The notes under the pieces were generated by a model. It did not search any database, was not told where the DNA came from, and saw only the letters and a list, made by a program, of their open reading frames with translations. DNA of 58,188 nt from Gnetum montanum. Its lineage: Eukaryota; Streptophyta; Gnetopsida; Gnetales; Gnetaceae. Made by a program: the position numbers and the translations under genes. Below, one piece after another: positions 23,001 to 34,172 of this stretch; the stretch's first letter is position 1, and each line of letters starts with the position of its first letter. The stretch covers positions 238,340 to 296,527 of the forward strand of contig MNCI01002118.1 of assembly GCA_015680685.1 (NCBI GenBank). Direction: 5' to 3'.

Positions 23001-25186
23001 CGTTGAAATGGGACTCATGCTTCTTATGAAGCTTGACTATTTTAGCTTGTAAGCCTTTGTAGAGATGCCTAGCCCAGTTGTAAAGGGCCCCCTCTTCCAT
23101 TACCTCCCTCATCACCCAAGCTTGCTCAATCCCAATAATCTTTCCTTGGGAAAGTAGTTGGGGGAAAGCATGGGCATAGAAGATGGGGTAAATGTCTTTG
23201 GCTACTTTCAGCTTCGCTTTTTCCATAAGGATCCCCTTTTGCCCTTTCACCACCCCTAGCCACTCCTTAATGTCCCTTTGATGGTTCACCTCTTTTTTGG
23301 TCCTTGCCCCCACGGGGAGACCATTAGCAGGGACACCGAAGAGGTCCACGAATAGTTGGTCATTGATTTCAAGCACCACCACACACTGTGTGCAGAAGCA
23401 GTCTACCTTTTTAGAGAACAGCTCCATGAGTCTAGCATCCTGAATGTGGTTGGTTAGCGATTCCGAGGCCCAATTACAAAGCCAATGTTGAGTCTCATCT
23501 ACCTTCCCGTACTTGAAGTAGATGTTGGCCTCATGATGCCCAGAGGTGATCACCGTCACCTCCTCGGCCTTCTTTTCTGCTGCAAGATTTTGCACAAAAA
23601 AACTTACATAAAAACAGAAATAACATAAAAACAGAAGTAACACTCGAACATGCAAGAAACTCATTGTTTAGCTTACCAAGTTTAAATGGCGATGGAAATG
23701 GTAGAAGATCCATCAATACATCTTCAATGGTGATCGGCCTAAGGGATTTCCAATCCCCATCCAACTAATCAAACTCCTTGTATCTATTATAAAGCTGGGA
23801 GTACCGGGTTGGGTAGGTTTGGTACTCACCCCTGCATTGGCCTACCACACCTGCACGCATATTCTCAGTGGAAGAAAACTTCCACAGCGCTATCTGTGCC
23901 AAGCTGTGAAGTCCATCCTTATTGGTAAAAAACTTGGTAGCAAAAACACGCTATTAACATTTGCCTAGCATAGCAAGTATTGCATAGCATAGTGGAATAT
24001 GTTTATAGAACTCACTCGTCGGCATAGTAAACGGTTCCTAGTGGGTTTTGAAAATAAGTTCCCATGTGGCGGACAATAAATAAAGTGTTGTATGGATGGT
24101 AGAAATTATATTTGAGCATCTCCTAGATCTAAGCTAGATGCCTCAAATTTTTTGGGTGCTGACTAGATCCTTCTCCCTACCTGCTCCTAATTGCTCCATC
24201 CATCAAAAATCTTAGAATACCCCGATTTGCCCCAGGCAACAGGGTTTTTGTCACTACGATTGCTACCTCCTCCGACAAGTGTGACCAAATGATTACACTA
24301 AAGTGCTGGAGGAGAAATTGTAGGAATTTCCATTCACCTTCCTTGAACTAGACCACCTGCTACCCCACACATGCATGGGGTGGAGGAACGTTGGCCACCG
24401 GTTCTCTTAGGCAGCACATGACCCCTACGATTTCTAGGGCAATTAAGATTGGCCTTATCACCACCTTGCATAACACAATTGTAAATGTTAATGTCATGTT
24501 TGAGTAGGATTTGCATATAGCATAGCAGAATTAGCAGTTAGCAGATAGCATAGCATAACTCTCTCCATGCATGTAGCGTAGCAAAAAACACGAAGGAAAT
24601 AGTGTAGCAGAATTAGCCTAGCATAGCAATGAAAAGTTAAACACAAACCTTTTGACAAGAAAGAATTCAATGCACTACACTAGTTTCGACAAATCTTTTT
24701 CTTGATAGAATGATTCGCATTACATTGTGATAGACACATGTTACACTGTCAAATCACGCACATGGCCAAACCCTCCTGAGGATCGCACACTATGCTATTC
24801 ACATGCCAAGTTGATAAAATCACCTAAGCTTCTGTGACAAGCTAGCCACAGGAATGGTAGTTTAGGCAACACCACATGCAACCTTAGCATAGCGTCTGTA
24901 CACCTGTTATGGCTGAGTTGGCAACAACGATGGTGTAATGGCCAAAATAGTAACAAAACGATGACATAAAAACACAGATTGCATAACAAAAATCGTAGAA
25001 AAAAATAGAGAAAATAGAAGCAATAACTGCAACATAAAAGACAAAAGAAAATAATGTAGTAACTTACCAGGCTGATGGGGTCTCCTCTCGCACTAGGATG
25101 CGTGCCTGTGACACACATCCCAGGGTCTCCTTCACTTCATCCACCTTGGTGAGTGCTAGGTGTTTACGTTCTTTCTTTGAAGCCAT
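20089..25186 (-). pseudogene. Antisense multi-exon gene of B2 (unknown protein, ~1,000 residues)
   Basis: Runs against gag-pol between protease and RT. Exons on the minus strand: 1 25186-25068 (ATG; MASKKERKHLALTKVDEVKE), donor CTG/GTAAGT; 2 24465-24016, donor GTGAGT; 3 23933-23677 (SLRPITIEDVLMDLLPFPSP), donor GTAAGC; 4 23579-22596 after acceptor TTGCAG (VLEINDQLFVDLFGVPANGL, then KIIGIEQAWVMREVMEEGAL), donor GTAAAT; 5 from 22460, Glu-rich; 6 ending 21785 (second copy 21199); 7 21091-20271 (KWDPKQAIKVDVVPTFP, coiled-coil-like, NKFMQQVTVTKSPKRE), donor GTTAGT; 8 20184-20089, acidic tail to TGA. Exon phases (2, 2, 1, 1 ... 0) join in one frame and match B1. Three acceptors read AA where B1 has AG, and several stops lie in exons 2, 4 and 7, so this copy is dead. 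The LEINDQLF..LFGVP..GLP motif faintly recalls plant-mobile-domain-type ORFs; function unknown. Confidence 0.75.
20711..21900 (-). repeat. Duplicated exon 7/exon 6 segment meeting at a single N
   Basis: 20711-21319 and 21321-21900 are diverged copies of the same stretch (CATCTGCTGCTCAATTAT..., through the GGGTCCCAC exon boundary to GATCAAGGAAGGTCCTG). They meet at the single N at 21320. B1 has one copy (about 39357-39930). The copies differ at roughly one base in eight by eye, more than expected for a recent tandem duplication. It is either an old duplication or an assembly join of two family members. Confidence 0.7.
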
Positions 25187-25320
25187 TATTCGGGTTGTTG
25201 ATTCTTTCTTGGACGCTATGCTGAATCGCCTTGCTCTGAGTTAGCACAATCACTCTACGCTCTGAATCAAGGCTTTGCATTGTTACGGTAAAAATGTCAA
25301 GTTTATCAGGGGTAAACCCC

Positions 25321-25328
25321 TATTTGTA
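25321..25328 (-). promoter_or_regulatory. TATA-like box of the antisense gene (B2)
   Basis: On the minus strand CTACAAATAGGGGTTTACCCC, 135 bp upstream of the antisense ATG. B1 has the perfect CTATAAATAGGGGTTTACCCC at the same distance (133 bp). Confidence 0.65.
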
Positions 25329-25463
25329 GCTAAAACAATGAAAAAGAACTTGTCATTTTCTCTCCCCAATTAATGAGGGACATTTTGTACAACGTAGCAT
25401 TCCCTCATAGCGTAGCAGCACTATTTGCATTATAGCAGGTGGGCTCGACCAAAAATGTTGACC

Positions 25464-25797
25464 CACTTTAAACTAGCTATTGGTCTTCGCAAAAATGACT
25501 AACTAGGTGGTCTACAAAGACCTTAAACTAGTAGCTTCAAACTTTTGCATTCAAACGGTCCGCAAAGACCTTAAACTAGCAAATTCTAACCCACAGCCTT
25601 TATCAAGTTAACGGTTTGCAAAGACCTTAAACTAGTAATTCTAACACGTAGCTTCAATCTTGTTAGCGGTCCGCAAAGACCTTAAACTAAAACTTTTAAT
25701 TTGTGAATCGAACCTATTAGCGGTCCGCAAGGATCTTAAACTAGCAGTTTTACATTTTTTGCACCCAGGCAGTCTGCTATGACTTTAAACTGGCAGG
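25464..25797. repeat. GGTCCGCAAAGACCTTAAACTAGC repeat array (B2)
   Basis: About six units at ~55-60 bp spacing, each with a conserved core (CGGTCCGCAAAGACCTTAAACTAG) and a variable remainder, upstream of the antisense promoter and before RT. The B1 equivalent is at 43385-43672. Confidence 0.85.
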
Positions 25798-25927
25798 TTG
25801 CAAACTTTGCGTCATACTTTATAATTATTTCAACTATTCACATCTCATTGCTACTTTACAAATGCTTACTATGCATTGTTGCTACAAATAGGTATCCCTT
25901 GACTAGGCATCCATCCCATTATAGCAA

Positions 25928-27420
25928 GTTGAGCAAAAATGGCAATGCACCATGATCTTTCTTCACCTCTAGCATTGATAGGTCCACACGGCAAGCTTGC
26001 AAGACAACTGAACCCAGAGTTAATAGACTAGGATTCACCTGCAAAAAGCACTATAGCATCCTTAGAAATATCCCTAGATTAGCCTAAAAGTCTAGTCTAA
26101 GCCCTAAATTTAGAGGTCAGGGATGTAACTGAGGACCCTCTCATTGAGACGCCTGTGACCACATCCAGGGGGAAATAAAAATGTTAAAGCTTAGCTCACT
26201 CCTAGATTTGCAAATGCACAATGATGTAGCAAAGGTAATGTAGAATAACATCAAAGTATTCATGTGGTCTTACAATGACATGCCGAGCTTAGATTCGAGG
26301 CTCATACANNNNNNNNNNNNNNNNNNNNNNNNNNNNNNNNNNNNNNNNNNNNNNNNNNNNNNNNNNNNNNNNNNNNNNNNNNNNNNNNNNNNNNNNNNNN
26401 NNNNNNNNNNNNNNNNNNNNNNNNNNNNNNNNNNNNNNNNNNNNNNNNNNNNNNNNNNNNNNNNNNNNNNNNNNNNNNNNNNNNNNNNNNNNNNNNNNNN
26501 NNNNNNNNNNNNNNNNNNNNNNNNNNNNNNNNNNNNNNNNNNNNNNNNNNNNNNNNNNNNNNNNNNNNNNNNNNNNNNNNNNNNNNNNNNNNNNNNNNNN
26601 NNNNNNNNNNNNNNNNNNNNNNNNNNNNNNNNNNNNNNNNNNNNNNNNNNNNNNNNNNNNAATGATCTAGGTGTAGTCCTCAAGTGTTGCCAGATGCATG
26701 ATTTATACCTTTACCCAAAAAAGTGTGTCTTCAGGGTGAGAACCAGATGCATGTTAGGGTTTGTAGTATCGGAGGCTGGAATACGAGTGGACCCTGACAA
26801 AGTCAAGGCCATAGTTAATCTAGTGACACCTACAAACCTTAAAGAATTATGTGGGTTACAAGGTAGGGTATAGTTCATCAGAAGGTTTATAACAAAGTTG
26901 ACTACCAAGTTACATCCCATGCAACATCTACTAAAGAAGGGGGTTAACTTTGAATGGACAACAAAATGCCAACAAGCCTTTGATGATCTAAAGAAAGAGC
27001 TTTTACACCTCCCAACTGTTTACCCACCACATAGAGATAAGCCTTTCTTTGTCTACCTTGCCACCTCAGAAATGTCTATCATGACACTATTATGTTAGAG
27101 ACGAGACGATGGCTTTGACATCCCAGTGTATTATCTAAGTTATGCATTGATAGCGTATGAGGCAAAATACAACGAGGTGGAGAGAAACTACCTTGCCCTA
27201 GTCTTTGCATTAAAGAAATGAAGGCATTATTTGTTTCATAGTAAGGTTAACATTGTTTTCAAGAGCAATGTACTCCAGGCTACCACAAACAATCTATACG
27301 AAAGTAGCAGGATAGCCCGGTGGAAAGCCATAACAACGAAATTCGATTTGCATTATGTGAGCTAATCGTCAACAAAGGGTCAAGCTATAGTAACGCAACT
27401 TAAGACCTCAACTATCAACA
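25928..27420 (+). pseudogene. RT and first RNase H of B2 (with assembly gap)
   Basis: The N-terminal segment AMHHDLSSPLALIGPHGKLA-like (25950 on) aligns with B1 43810. WSYNDMPSLDSRLI at 26271 is the RT entry. 26309-26660 is N. RT thumb/connection follows: CQMHDLYLYPKKCVF, MLGFVVSEAGIRVDPDKVKA, NLKELCGLQGRV, HPMQHLLKKGVNFEWTTKCQ, then RNase H from about 27040 (PFFVYLATSEMSIMTLLC) to 27390. The gap covers the whole catalytic palm, so YVDD cannot be seen. Stops at 27095 and 27220 among others. Confidence 0.8.
26309..26660. other. Assembly gap (352 N)
   Basis: Run of N inside RT. The homologous B1 stretch (about 44171-44720) is ~550 bp, so the gap length is nominal. ORFs read across it are artefacts. 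Confidence 0.98.
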
Positions 27421-27479
27421 ATTAGGCAATCATAGATCCTAAATTCCTTAACGAGCATGTTAGCACTATCAACATTGTC

Positions 27480-28200
27480 CCATCACATCTTGAAGCTACT
27501 TTTCATTTTGACAGTGCCTCGACTGCATGAGGAGGTAGTGTAGCCACTGTCATTATGTTCCCCTCTGGGGAAATGCAACCTTTTGCTTATCATTTTGTGT
27601 TCCTTTGTACAAAAAATATGGCAGAGTACAAAGGGTTACTCAGTGGTCTCTTAGCAACCCAAGCATTAAACATTCAACACCTGGTGATTTGTGGGGATTC
27701 ACAACTCGTCATGAATTAAATCACTGAAGTTTATGCTTGCAAAGCTACACATCTGCAACCCTTCTACAACATAGCAAAGAATTTTCTTAAACAGTTTGCG
27801 ACAATTGACGTTCAACACGTGCCATGCAACAAAAACACCGTAGTAAATGCCTTGGCCACCCTAGCATTAAATGTGTCACCACACCTATTTGCAAGTTTTC
27901 CAGCTTCGATTATTGAGTGTACGGAGCCTATCACTTAGGCGGTACATGTAGCCTCTATTAGCATTGCGAACACGCAAGAGTGGTATGCCAACATTAAAGC
28001 CTACTTGCAACATGGTGAGCCCCCAAGTGGATTGACACTTGCCCAGAGAGATGCCTACTTGCAACATGGTGAGCCCCCAAGTGGATTGACACCTGCCCAG
28101 AGAGATGCGATCCGCAAATGTGCTCGACAATATGTGCTCATGGGAGACAACACCTTGTGCAAACTCTCTTATGATGGGATATTGTTGGCATGCGTAAACA
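27480..28200 (+). pseudogene. Second (archaeal-type) RNase H and linker of B2
   Basis: FHFDSASTA (first acidic residue, normally FDGAS), GEMQPFAYHFVFLC, AEYKGLLSGLL (acidic residue), CGDSQLVMN (GDS.LV motif), QHVPCNKNTVVNALATLAL (DALA normally, here NALA). This is the extra RNase H that marks the Tat lineage; it degrades RNA in the RNA-DNA hybrid. It is followed by a linker with an 18-residue in-frame tandem duplication. Stops at 27528 and 27719 among others. Confidence 0.75.
27999..28106 (+). repeat. 54-bp tandem duplication in pol of B2
   Basis: Units 27999-28052 and 28053-28106 are nearly identical (CTACTTGCAACATGGTGAGC start) and add 18 residues in frame. B1 has a single unit at about 46059-46112. 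Confidence 0.95.
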
Positions 28201-28209
28201 AGCAGCAAG

Positions 28210-29276
28210 CATAGAAGGTCATTAATGAAGTACATGAGGGACTGTGTGGTGGACACATAGCACCTAGGGCCATGGCTGAAAAAATAAAATGCCTAGGGTA
28301 CTACTGGCCTCACATGGAGTGCGATTGTCTAGCCAAAGTCAAAACTTGTGATACGTGCCAAAGATATGCAAATCTCATACACGTTTTGCCTACAGAGTTG
28401 CATCCAACACAAATCACGTGGCCTTTCCAGTGATGGGGACTAGACATCATAGGACCTATCACGCCTAAGTCTTCTGCAGGGCATAGCTTCATCATCACCC
28501 CCACCAAGTATTTTACAAAGTGGGTGAAGGCTATTCCCCTAAGGAAGACTACATCCTAGCAAGTTTTCCACTTCATCTTAGACAACATCATGACAAGGTT
28601 TGGGCTTCCCATGACTATTGTGATCAACAACGGGCCACAGTTCAATAGTGTGGAAACCAAAACCTTCTGCAGAAATCTTGACATCAGGCAATCGTTCTCT
28701 TCACCATACTATCCGCATGCAAACGGACAAGAAAAAGTTATGAACAAGTCCATCATCAACTTGCTCAAGAAAATGCTTAACAACAACAAGAGGCAATGGC
28801 ATGAGAAAATCCTCTATGTGCTATGGGCTTATAGGATGACATGTAGGACTACGATAGGTAAGACACCTTATAGTCTTGTTTATAGATATGAAGCAGTGTT
28901 ATCTCTTGAGTTGCAGGTATTGTCACTTCGAATGATTCTGTTGAACATCATGAGTGAAGCCCAGAACAATGAGTCAAGGATCATTGACCTCAACTCCATA
29001 GAGGAGGAGTGTACACAGACACTTGGTTGCATAGAGCATTACCAGAATAGGAAATGGTATAAGCATCATGCAAACCCACATCAACAACTGGTAAAGAAGG
29101 GAGACCTCATTTTCAAGGCTATCTATGAGCATGTGAACAAATTCTTAGCAAACTAAGAAGGCCCATTCATGGTCACAAAAGCCTATGGGAATGGGGCCTT
29201 CAAGCTGGCAGACATGGATGGAAATGAGTTTGTGAATCCTATGAATCATTCATACCTAAAGCCATACTACATCTGA
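28210..29276 (+). pseudogene. Integrase of B2, catalytic residues altered
   Basis: The zinc-binding N-domain shows H..H in [16 protein letters not shown] and CDTC near 28352. The core has WGLDIIGPITPKS (first Asp), FGLPMTIVINNGPQFNS (the second Asp is Asn here; B1 keeps IDNGPQF) and HANGQEKVMNKS, where B1 has ENGQAEVKNKA (the Glu position is Lys here). The C-terminal domain ends VNPMNHSYLKPYYI at the TGA 29274-29276, the normal Tat integrase end. Besides stops (28432, 28558, 29155) two of the three DDE acids are lost. Confidence 0.85.
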
Positions 29277-29287
29277 TGCATGAACAA

Positions 29288-29659
29288 GATAAGCAAACGT
29301 CCACTACGACGTAAAATTGGCAAAGGTAAGCTCGTTCGCTACGATGTAAAATAGGAAAAGCTCATCCGCTATGACATAAAATTGGCAAAGCTCGTCCGCT
29401 ACGACGTAAAACTGGCAAAGGTAGTCTTCTATGATTATAAACTAGCACAGACTGTCCGCCATGACATAAAACTAGCAAAGCACGTCTACTATGATGTTAA
29501 ACTAGCACAGACGGTTTGCTACCACTTTAAACTAGCCTATCCACCGTTCGCTACAATGATAAACTAGCACTGTGGTCTGCTAGGACCTTAAACTAGCGTA
29601 CCACGGTTTACGGAAACCTTAAAATAGCACATCAGATGGTCTACCAGGACCTTAAACTA
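29288..29659. repeat. ~30-bp GTCCGCTACGACRTAAAACTAGCA tandem array (B2)
   Basis: About twelve units of ~29-31 bp directly after integrase, grading from GACGTAAAATTGGCAAAG to GACCTTAAACTAGCAC. The later units share the core of the array at 25464-25797. The B1 equivalent is at 47300-47563. Confidence 0.88.
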
Positions 29660-29662
29660 AGT

Positions 29663-30930
29663 TCACGCCATGTCCTTAGCATGCATCACAACTCTACAAA
29701 AAAGTGAGCATGCACACCGCCAACATGGGGTAGGGCGTTGCAGTTCCTGAATGCAGTTCATGATGCTAAGAAAACACCCTCGGGAACATGTGCAACGCCA
29801 TTGCCCCTGCCATCTTGTTGATCCTCCAGAGATGTCATATGACATCTTACTAATCTTCTGGAGCTACCGCTACCACGGTCCTTTGCCTTGGCAGTAGCTT
29901 CCATGGTCAGCGCCTGCTGCTAGAGATTCAGCAGTATTGTGGCCCAGCCACAATGTTGCTATCCTCCAGCCCTTGTCATTGCCTGAGCCCAAAAGGTGTT
30001 TAGCTATTGCGTAGCTTATCTCATAGCTGAACTGTGTGATATTTACCTTGGTTGAGGACTCCTGAGCACTCACATCACCATAATTCCTAGCTACCTTGGT
30101 GCCAATCTCTCCATGTAGATGTTGCCAGAACTATTGCTGGCCTTTCTAGTTTGGACATCGAATGGCTCAGCAACAATGTGCATTGTTCCAACAACGTTCA
30201 AAGTAAGCAAGACCTTTACCTTTGTTTTACATCTCGGTTGCTTCTTCTGGTTTTCTCTCAGTTGTGTTTGCAGGATACGTACTTAAGGGATGTGGGTCAG
30301 AGGTGCATTTCGCCATGGAGATAGGACACTACATCATTCCAAGGTGGTCGTCCTGACTAGCCTAGCCACTTTGGAGTGCATATCTTGTCCTTCCCCTTAA
30401 CCTCCTTTACCTTGTTCCTTACACCTGCAATTCTCACTCTCACCTCTTTTACGAGTTCCCCTGATGCTTGTAAAGCCCTTTCATATGCCCAACCATAAAG
30501 TCCATGATGCGCGTAACGCAACCCGCTGCATGGGAAGCATCTGTAGGCAGGTTGAAGCCCCACATGGATGTAATGCAACTCATCATGGGAAAGAAATGCC
30601 TATCCTGTGACAAGGTTGTTTGCAAATGTAAATGACAGAACAACAAAAGAAAAAGTGTAAAAGAGCAAAAGCTCACGCACAAAGAAAAACGTGCCTAAAA
30701 CAAATGGCACATCAGCTATTTCGCAGTAACCCTCTCTAAGCATTTCGACGAGAGGTCAAAGATCAGAAAAAGAAAAGATGACCACTCAACAACTCCCTCA
30801 CAAGCATTCCAGCGAGGGACCCTGCTAACTTTTATCTTTATCATTTTCTTGAACCTTCTTCCCCCACTTAACCATTTCCTCTTTCCTTGCATAGCCAATC
30901 CAACACTCTCAAGCATGGCTAAGCGACATC
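29663..30930 (-). pseudogene. Candidate second antisense gene of B2 (unknown)
   Basis: Between integrase and 3' LTR, minus-strand frames are better conserved with B1 than plus-strand ones. Examples are MSCITSMWGFNLPTDASHAA (30593) against MSCVTSMWGFDLPTDASHVA, VRNKVKEVKGKDKICTPK against VRNEMMKVKKKGRIYTPK, and WRIATLWLGHNTA against WRVATLWLNHNST. An upstream minus ORF (30716-30916) could be a first exon, followed by a pyrimidine-rich stretch ending TTGTCACAG before the block at 30609. Frame changes between blocks could be introns or decay. No domain recognised. Antisense extra ORFs in this position are known in the Tat lineage. Confidence 0.45.
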
Positions 30931-31023
30931 TTGACGAATACTATGAAGCGAATGTTAGCATCTTATCTTTCGTGGTGTTTCATATTCTTTGTCGATGCCT
31001 CTCGGGTTCTTCCTCCAGACGTC

Positions 31024-31039
31024 GACAAAGAGGGGCCAA
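31024..31039 (+). promoter_or_regulatory. Polypurine tract of B2
   Basis: GACAAAGAGGGGCCAA directly before the 3' LTR TG. B1 has GACAAAGAGGGGCTAG at 48946-48961. Primes plus-strand DNA synthesis in LTR elements. Confidence 0.85.
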
Positions 31040-32849
31040 TGAAACACCCTAGAATTTTAAGGCATTTTTGCTTCACCAGGGTTTTGAAAAGAAGGCAAAC
31101 ATTTCCACAAGTGTAGCCTCATGATAGTTTGACAGGAAATGAATACACTAAGTTTAGACTATTCAGTTCAACAAGTTTTCTACCTCTAGAGCTGATAGGC
31201 CCAATGGACTCTTCGACCTGCCCACTTAGGTGTTTCACCTGGCTAACAGTCTATTTAGAGACCATGCTTGGAGTTGTCAGTGGTGCGTAGGATGCACAAG
31301 ACAGTTTGAAAAGTTTTCTAGTAAAGAAGCTTGCTACACTATGTAGTGTAGCAGGCTGCAGAAGACAGTTTTTCAAGCAATCAAGCATAAAGTTTTGTAG
31401 AATAGGGTGCTACACTATGCTACGCTACGCAGCGTAGAAAAGGAAAATCGGAAAGGCCCAGCTGACCAAGTAATTCCAATGAAGAAATTGCACTCGGTAG
31501 GCACTCTGACCTCCAAAACTAATTACCTTCAGCAAGGTCTCTTACTAGAAAGTGGTAGATTGAGCAAAAAAGCAAGACATGACGGCTGCTACTCTATGCT
31601 ACACTACATAGCGTATCACAGCGTAACGACAATACAACATCTAGCAAGAAATGTTTCAAATCCAAGTTCAGCAAGTTCAAAGGTTCTCCCTCACAAAAGG
31701 CAAAAGTTGTAGATTGTAGTATGGTTAAAGCTTTAAAAAAATGTTTGCAACTTTAGCATGAGTCATAGATAAAGCCGACTACTACGCTATGCTATGCTAC
31801 GTAGTGTAGCGTAGCGTAGCAGAGATACAAATTCAACAAAGTGTTTCAAAAGTTAACCTAATGTGCACCGAAGCTTCCAACAGATGTAGTTGACTTCAAA
31901 GAAAATTTCTTTTTCAAACTGGTGGCTATGTTATGCTACTATAGCATAGCATAGCAAGTAGCTACGCTACGCCAACGTGCTATGCTACATAGCATAGCAC
32001 AGCGTAGCAAACAGCTACGCTACGCTAGTATGCTTCATTTCTTGCTTGCATTGTTTGCACATTTGACACCAACACTCCTAGTTTTGACAACATAATTACA
32101 ATGTAGCAGGTTCACAATTAGCTTTACATATTCATGCAATACGAGCATATCAGCATCTTGTGGGTCTAGGACCCACATCTCTTGCGTGCTCCTAATGCTA
32201 TAAATACCGCAACGAGCAATGCTCAAAGGGTTGGTAAATTTTTAGCGATTGGAAAAAATTTGTTGGTGGGAAAATTTGAGCATTGTTGGCATTTTGGCAA
32301 GTTGGAAAATTTGGTTGGAAAATTGGCAATTTGTTGGTGAATTTTAGTAGTTGGCATTATTTTCTTTGGGGTTTGGCATTATCTTTTTGCTTGTTGACAT
32401 TTTGTACTGTTGGCTTTAGAATTTACACTCAAAAACATAGTTGAGGCATTTCGAGCATTCTAGTCATTACTGGATACTTTTGTGCCTTTGGCGTTGCATG
32501 ATTCATTATACATTTTCAAGCAGAGAAGAGAATTGAACTCACGACTTTGCAGTGGTGCATTTTCTCATCCCAGTCACTCTATTATTTCCATATTGTCATC
32601 ACTATTTGACATTATTTTCTTCATTATCGCATTTATTGATTGTCAGTTAGATTTCATGCATTTTGCGCTTAAATCAACGTTTACATAGGATTAAGTTACA
32701 CCAACTAAGTCCCTATCTAATTGATCAGACTATTCAGGGTGCCCTGTTTCCTTTTTTATCCAGCACAGCCCTTGCATGGATCTAGGGTTAAAATTGTTCA
32801 TCCGAGAACCTCTCAATGTTTCTAGCCATTGACATTTTTGGTCGCTATA
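31040..32849 (+). mobile_element. B2 3' LTR
   Basis: 1,810 bp, TGAAACACCC...GTCGCTATA. Collinear with the 5' LTR including palindrome blocks (31400-31436, 31588-31628, 31779-31820, 31925-32025) and TATA (32199-32206). The outer terminus is TA instead of CA. Confidence 0.92.
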
Positions 32850-32854
32850 GCCTC

Positions 32855-34166
32855 GAGCAAAGTTTCTTGCTAGAAAATGGTGGATTGGACAAAGAAGTAA
32901 GGTACGCTGGCTACTATGTTGTGCTAGACTACATAGTGTAGCATAGCATAGCAATAATACAAAAACAAAAAAAGTGTTCCAAACATGAATTCAAAAATTC
33001 TGAAGGCTTCCTAGCATGAAGGAAAAAAGTTATAGTTGTTAGCATGACTAAGCCTTAGAAAAATGCTTTTTGGCTCCTATGCAAATTTCAGTCAAGACCA
33101 GTGGCTACGCTATGCTATGCTATGTAGTGTAGCACAGCGTAGTAAGCAGCTACTTATGCTATGCCAATGTGCTTGATAGCGTGAGTAATGCAACACTGAT
33201 ACAAAAGCATCAAGACGTCTTTGGATAGCTCTAGAACTTGTCAGAAACAATTTTTCTCACTCTGGCATCTCCTTGGTGAAATCAACAATTTTACTTCATT
33301 TTTGCATACCCCTGGTCAACTTCCAAAAAATGTTTCCTACACTTGACCCTGCTTGTAAGAGCAAGGAAGATGTAGTCTTGGAGCATAGACTCCATTTTAC
33401 TTAGCACACTAGATTTCGGCACATGCAGTCTCGACAATATAGTCACAGCGTAACAAATTTGCATCACACACCTACATAGTACGGACATGTTAACACCTTG
33501 TGGGGTCTAGGACACATGGCATATAGACCACGTTTCTCTCCTTCTCCAGGCCCTATAAATACCTCGGCAAACAACGCTCAAAGGGTTGGCTTTTTTGCGT
33601 TGGTTGTTTGGCTTTTTGGTGCAGTATGCTTTTAAGTTAGCTTTTAGAGAGCATAGTTGTCATTTTGAGCATTTTGGTTACTTTGAGTCCTCCGGTTGGC
33701 TTCAAATATATCCCTTTTTTGAGTTAAGAATTTTGGCATCTTAGCAAACAGAGTAGCAAGCAGAAGACCAGTGACTATACTATTCGGTGTAAGCAATGTC
33801 TGTCAAGTGTTGCATAACTTGTTGTATACTTTTCAGCAAGGCAAAGGATCAAATCCGTGACCTTTGGGGCTGTGCAGTTTCTCACCCAAACTCGATTTGT
33901 TATTTCCCTAGTATAATCATTGTTTTGCACTATTTTCACTATTTTGCATTTATTGATCATCGATCTACTCTGCGTGTTTCACTTCCAAAACCAAAATTTA
34001 CGAAAAGGTTAAGATACACCTATTAAGTCCCTGTCTAATTGACCAGACTGTTCAGGGGTGCCCCACTTCCATTTCTTTCCAGCACGGCCCTAGCATGGAT
34101 CTAGGGTTAAACTGTTTTCCCGAAAACCTCTCAGTGTTCCAGCCTTTGATGTTTTCCGTCATTACA
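32855..34166 (+). mobile_element. B1 5' LTR, right part
   Basis: Continues the LTR interrupted at 13888 (after one copy of GCCTC) and is collinear with about 49530-50848. TATAAATA at 33554-33561; terminus GTCATTACA followed by the PBS. Confidence 0.9.
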
Positions 34167-34172
34167 ATTTTT

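Larger units (their letters stand above)
13889..32849 (+). mobile_element. Element B2: Tat-type Ty3/gypsy retrotransposon nested in the B1 5' LTR
   Basis: 18,961 bp, same architecture as B1: LTR (13889-15711), PBS (15718), gag (15956 on), protease (to ~19690), repeats, antisense gene (20089-25186), TTAAACTAG repeats, RT (with a 352-bp N gap), two RNase H domains, integrase (ends 29276), repeats, second antisense frame, PPT, 3' LTR (31040-32849). It is flanked by GCCTC. Insertion into a sister's LTR dates B2 after B1. Coding regions carry many stops, a ~70-bp deletion in protease and altered integrase residues. Confidence 0.9.

Noticed and set aside
26262-26873. 203-residue ORF across the N gap
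   Set aside because: Most of it is N; only the ends are RT sequence. The minus-strand ORF across the same gap is equally an artefact.
30849-31116. Two overlapping plus-strand ORFs at the B2 polypurine tract
   Set aside because: They run through the PPT into the LTR, and B1 conserves only a short part (around 48890-48960), which is explained by the PPT and nearby signals.
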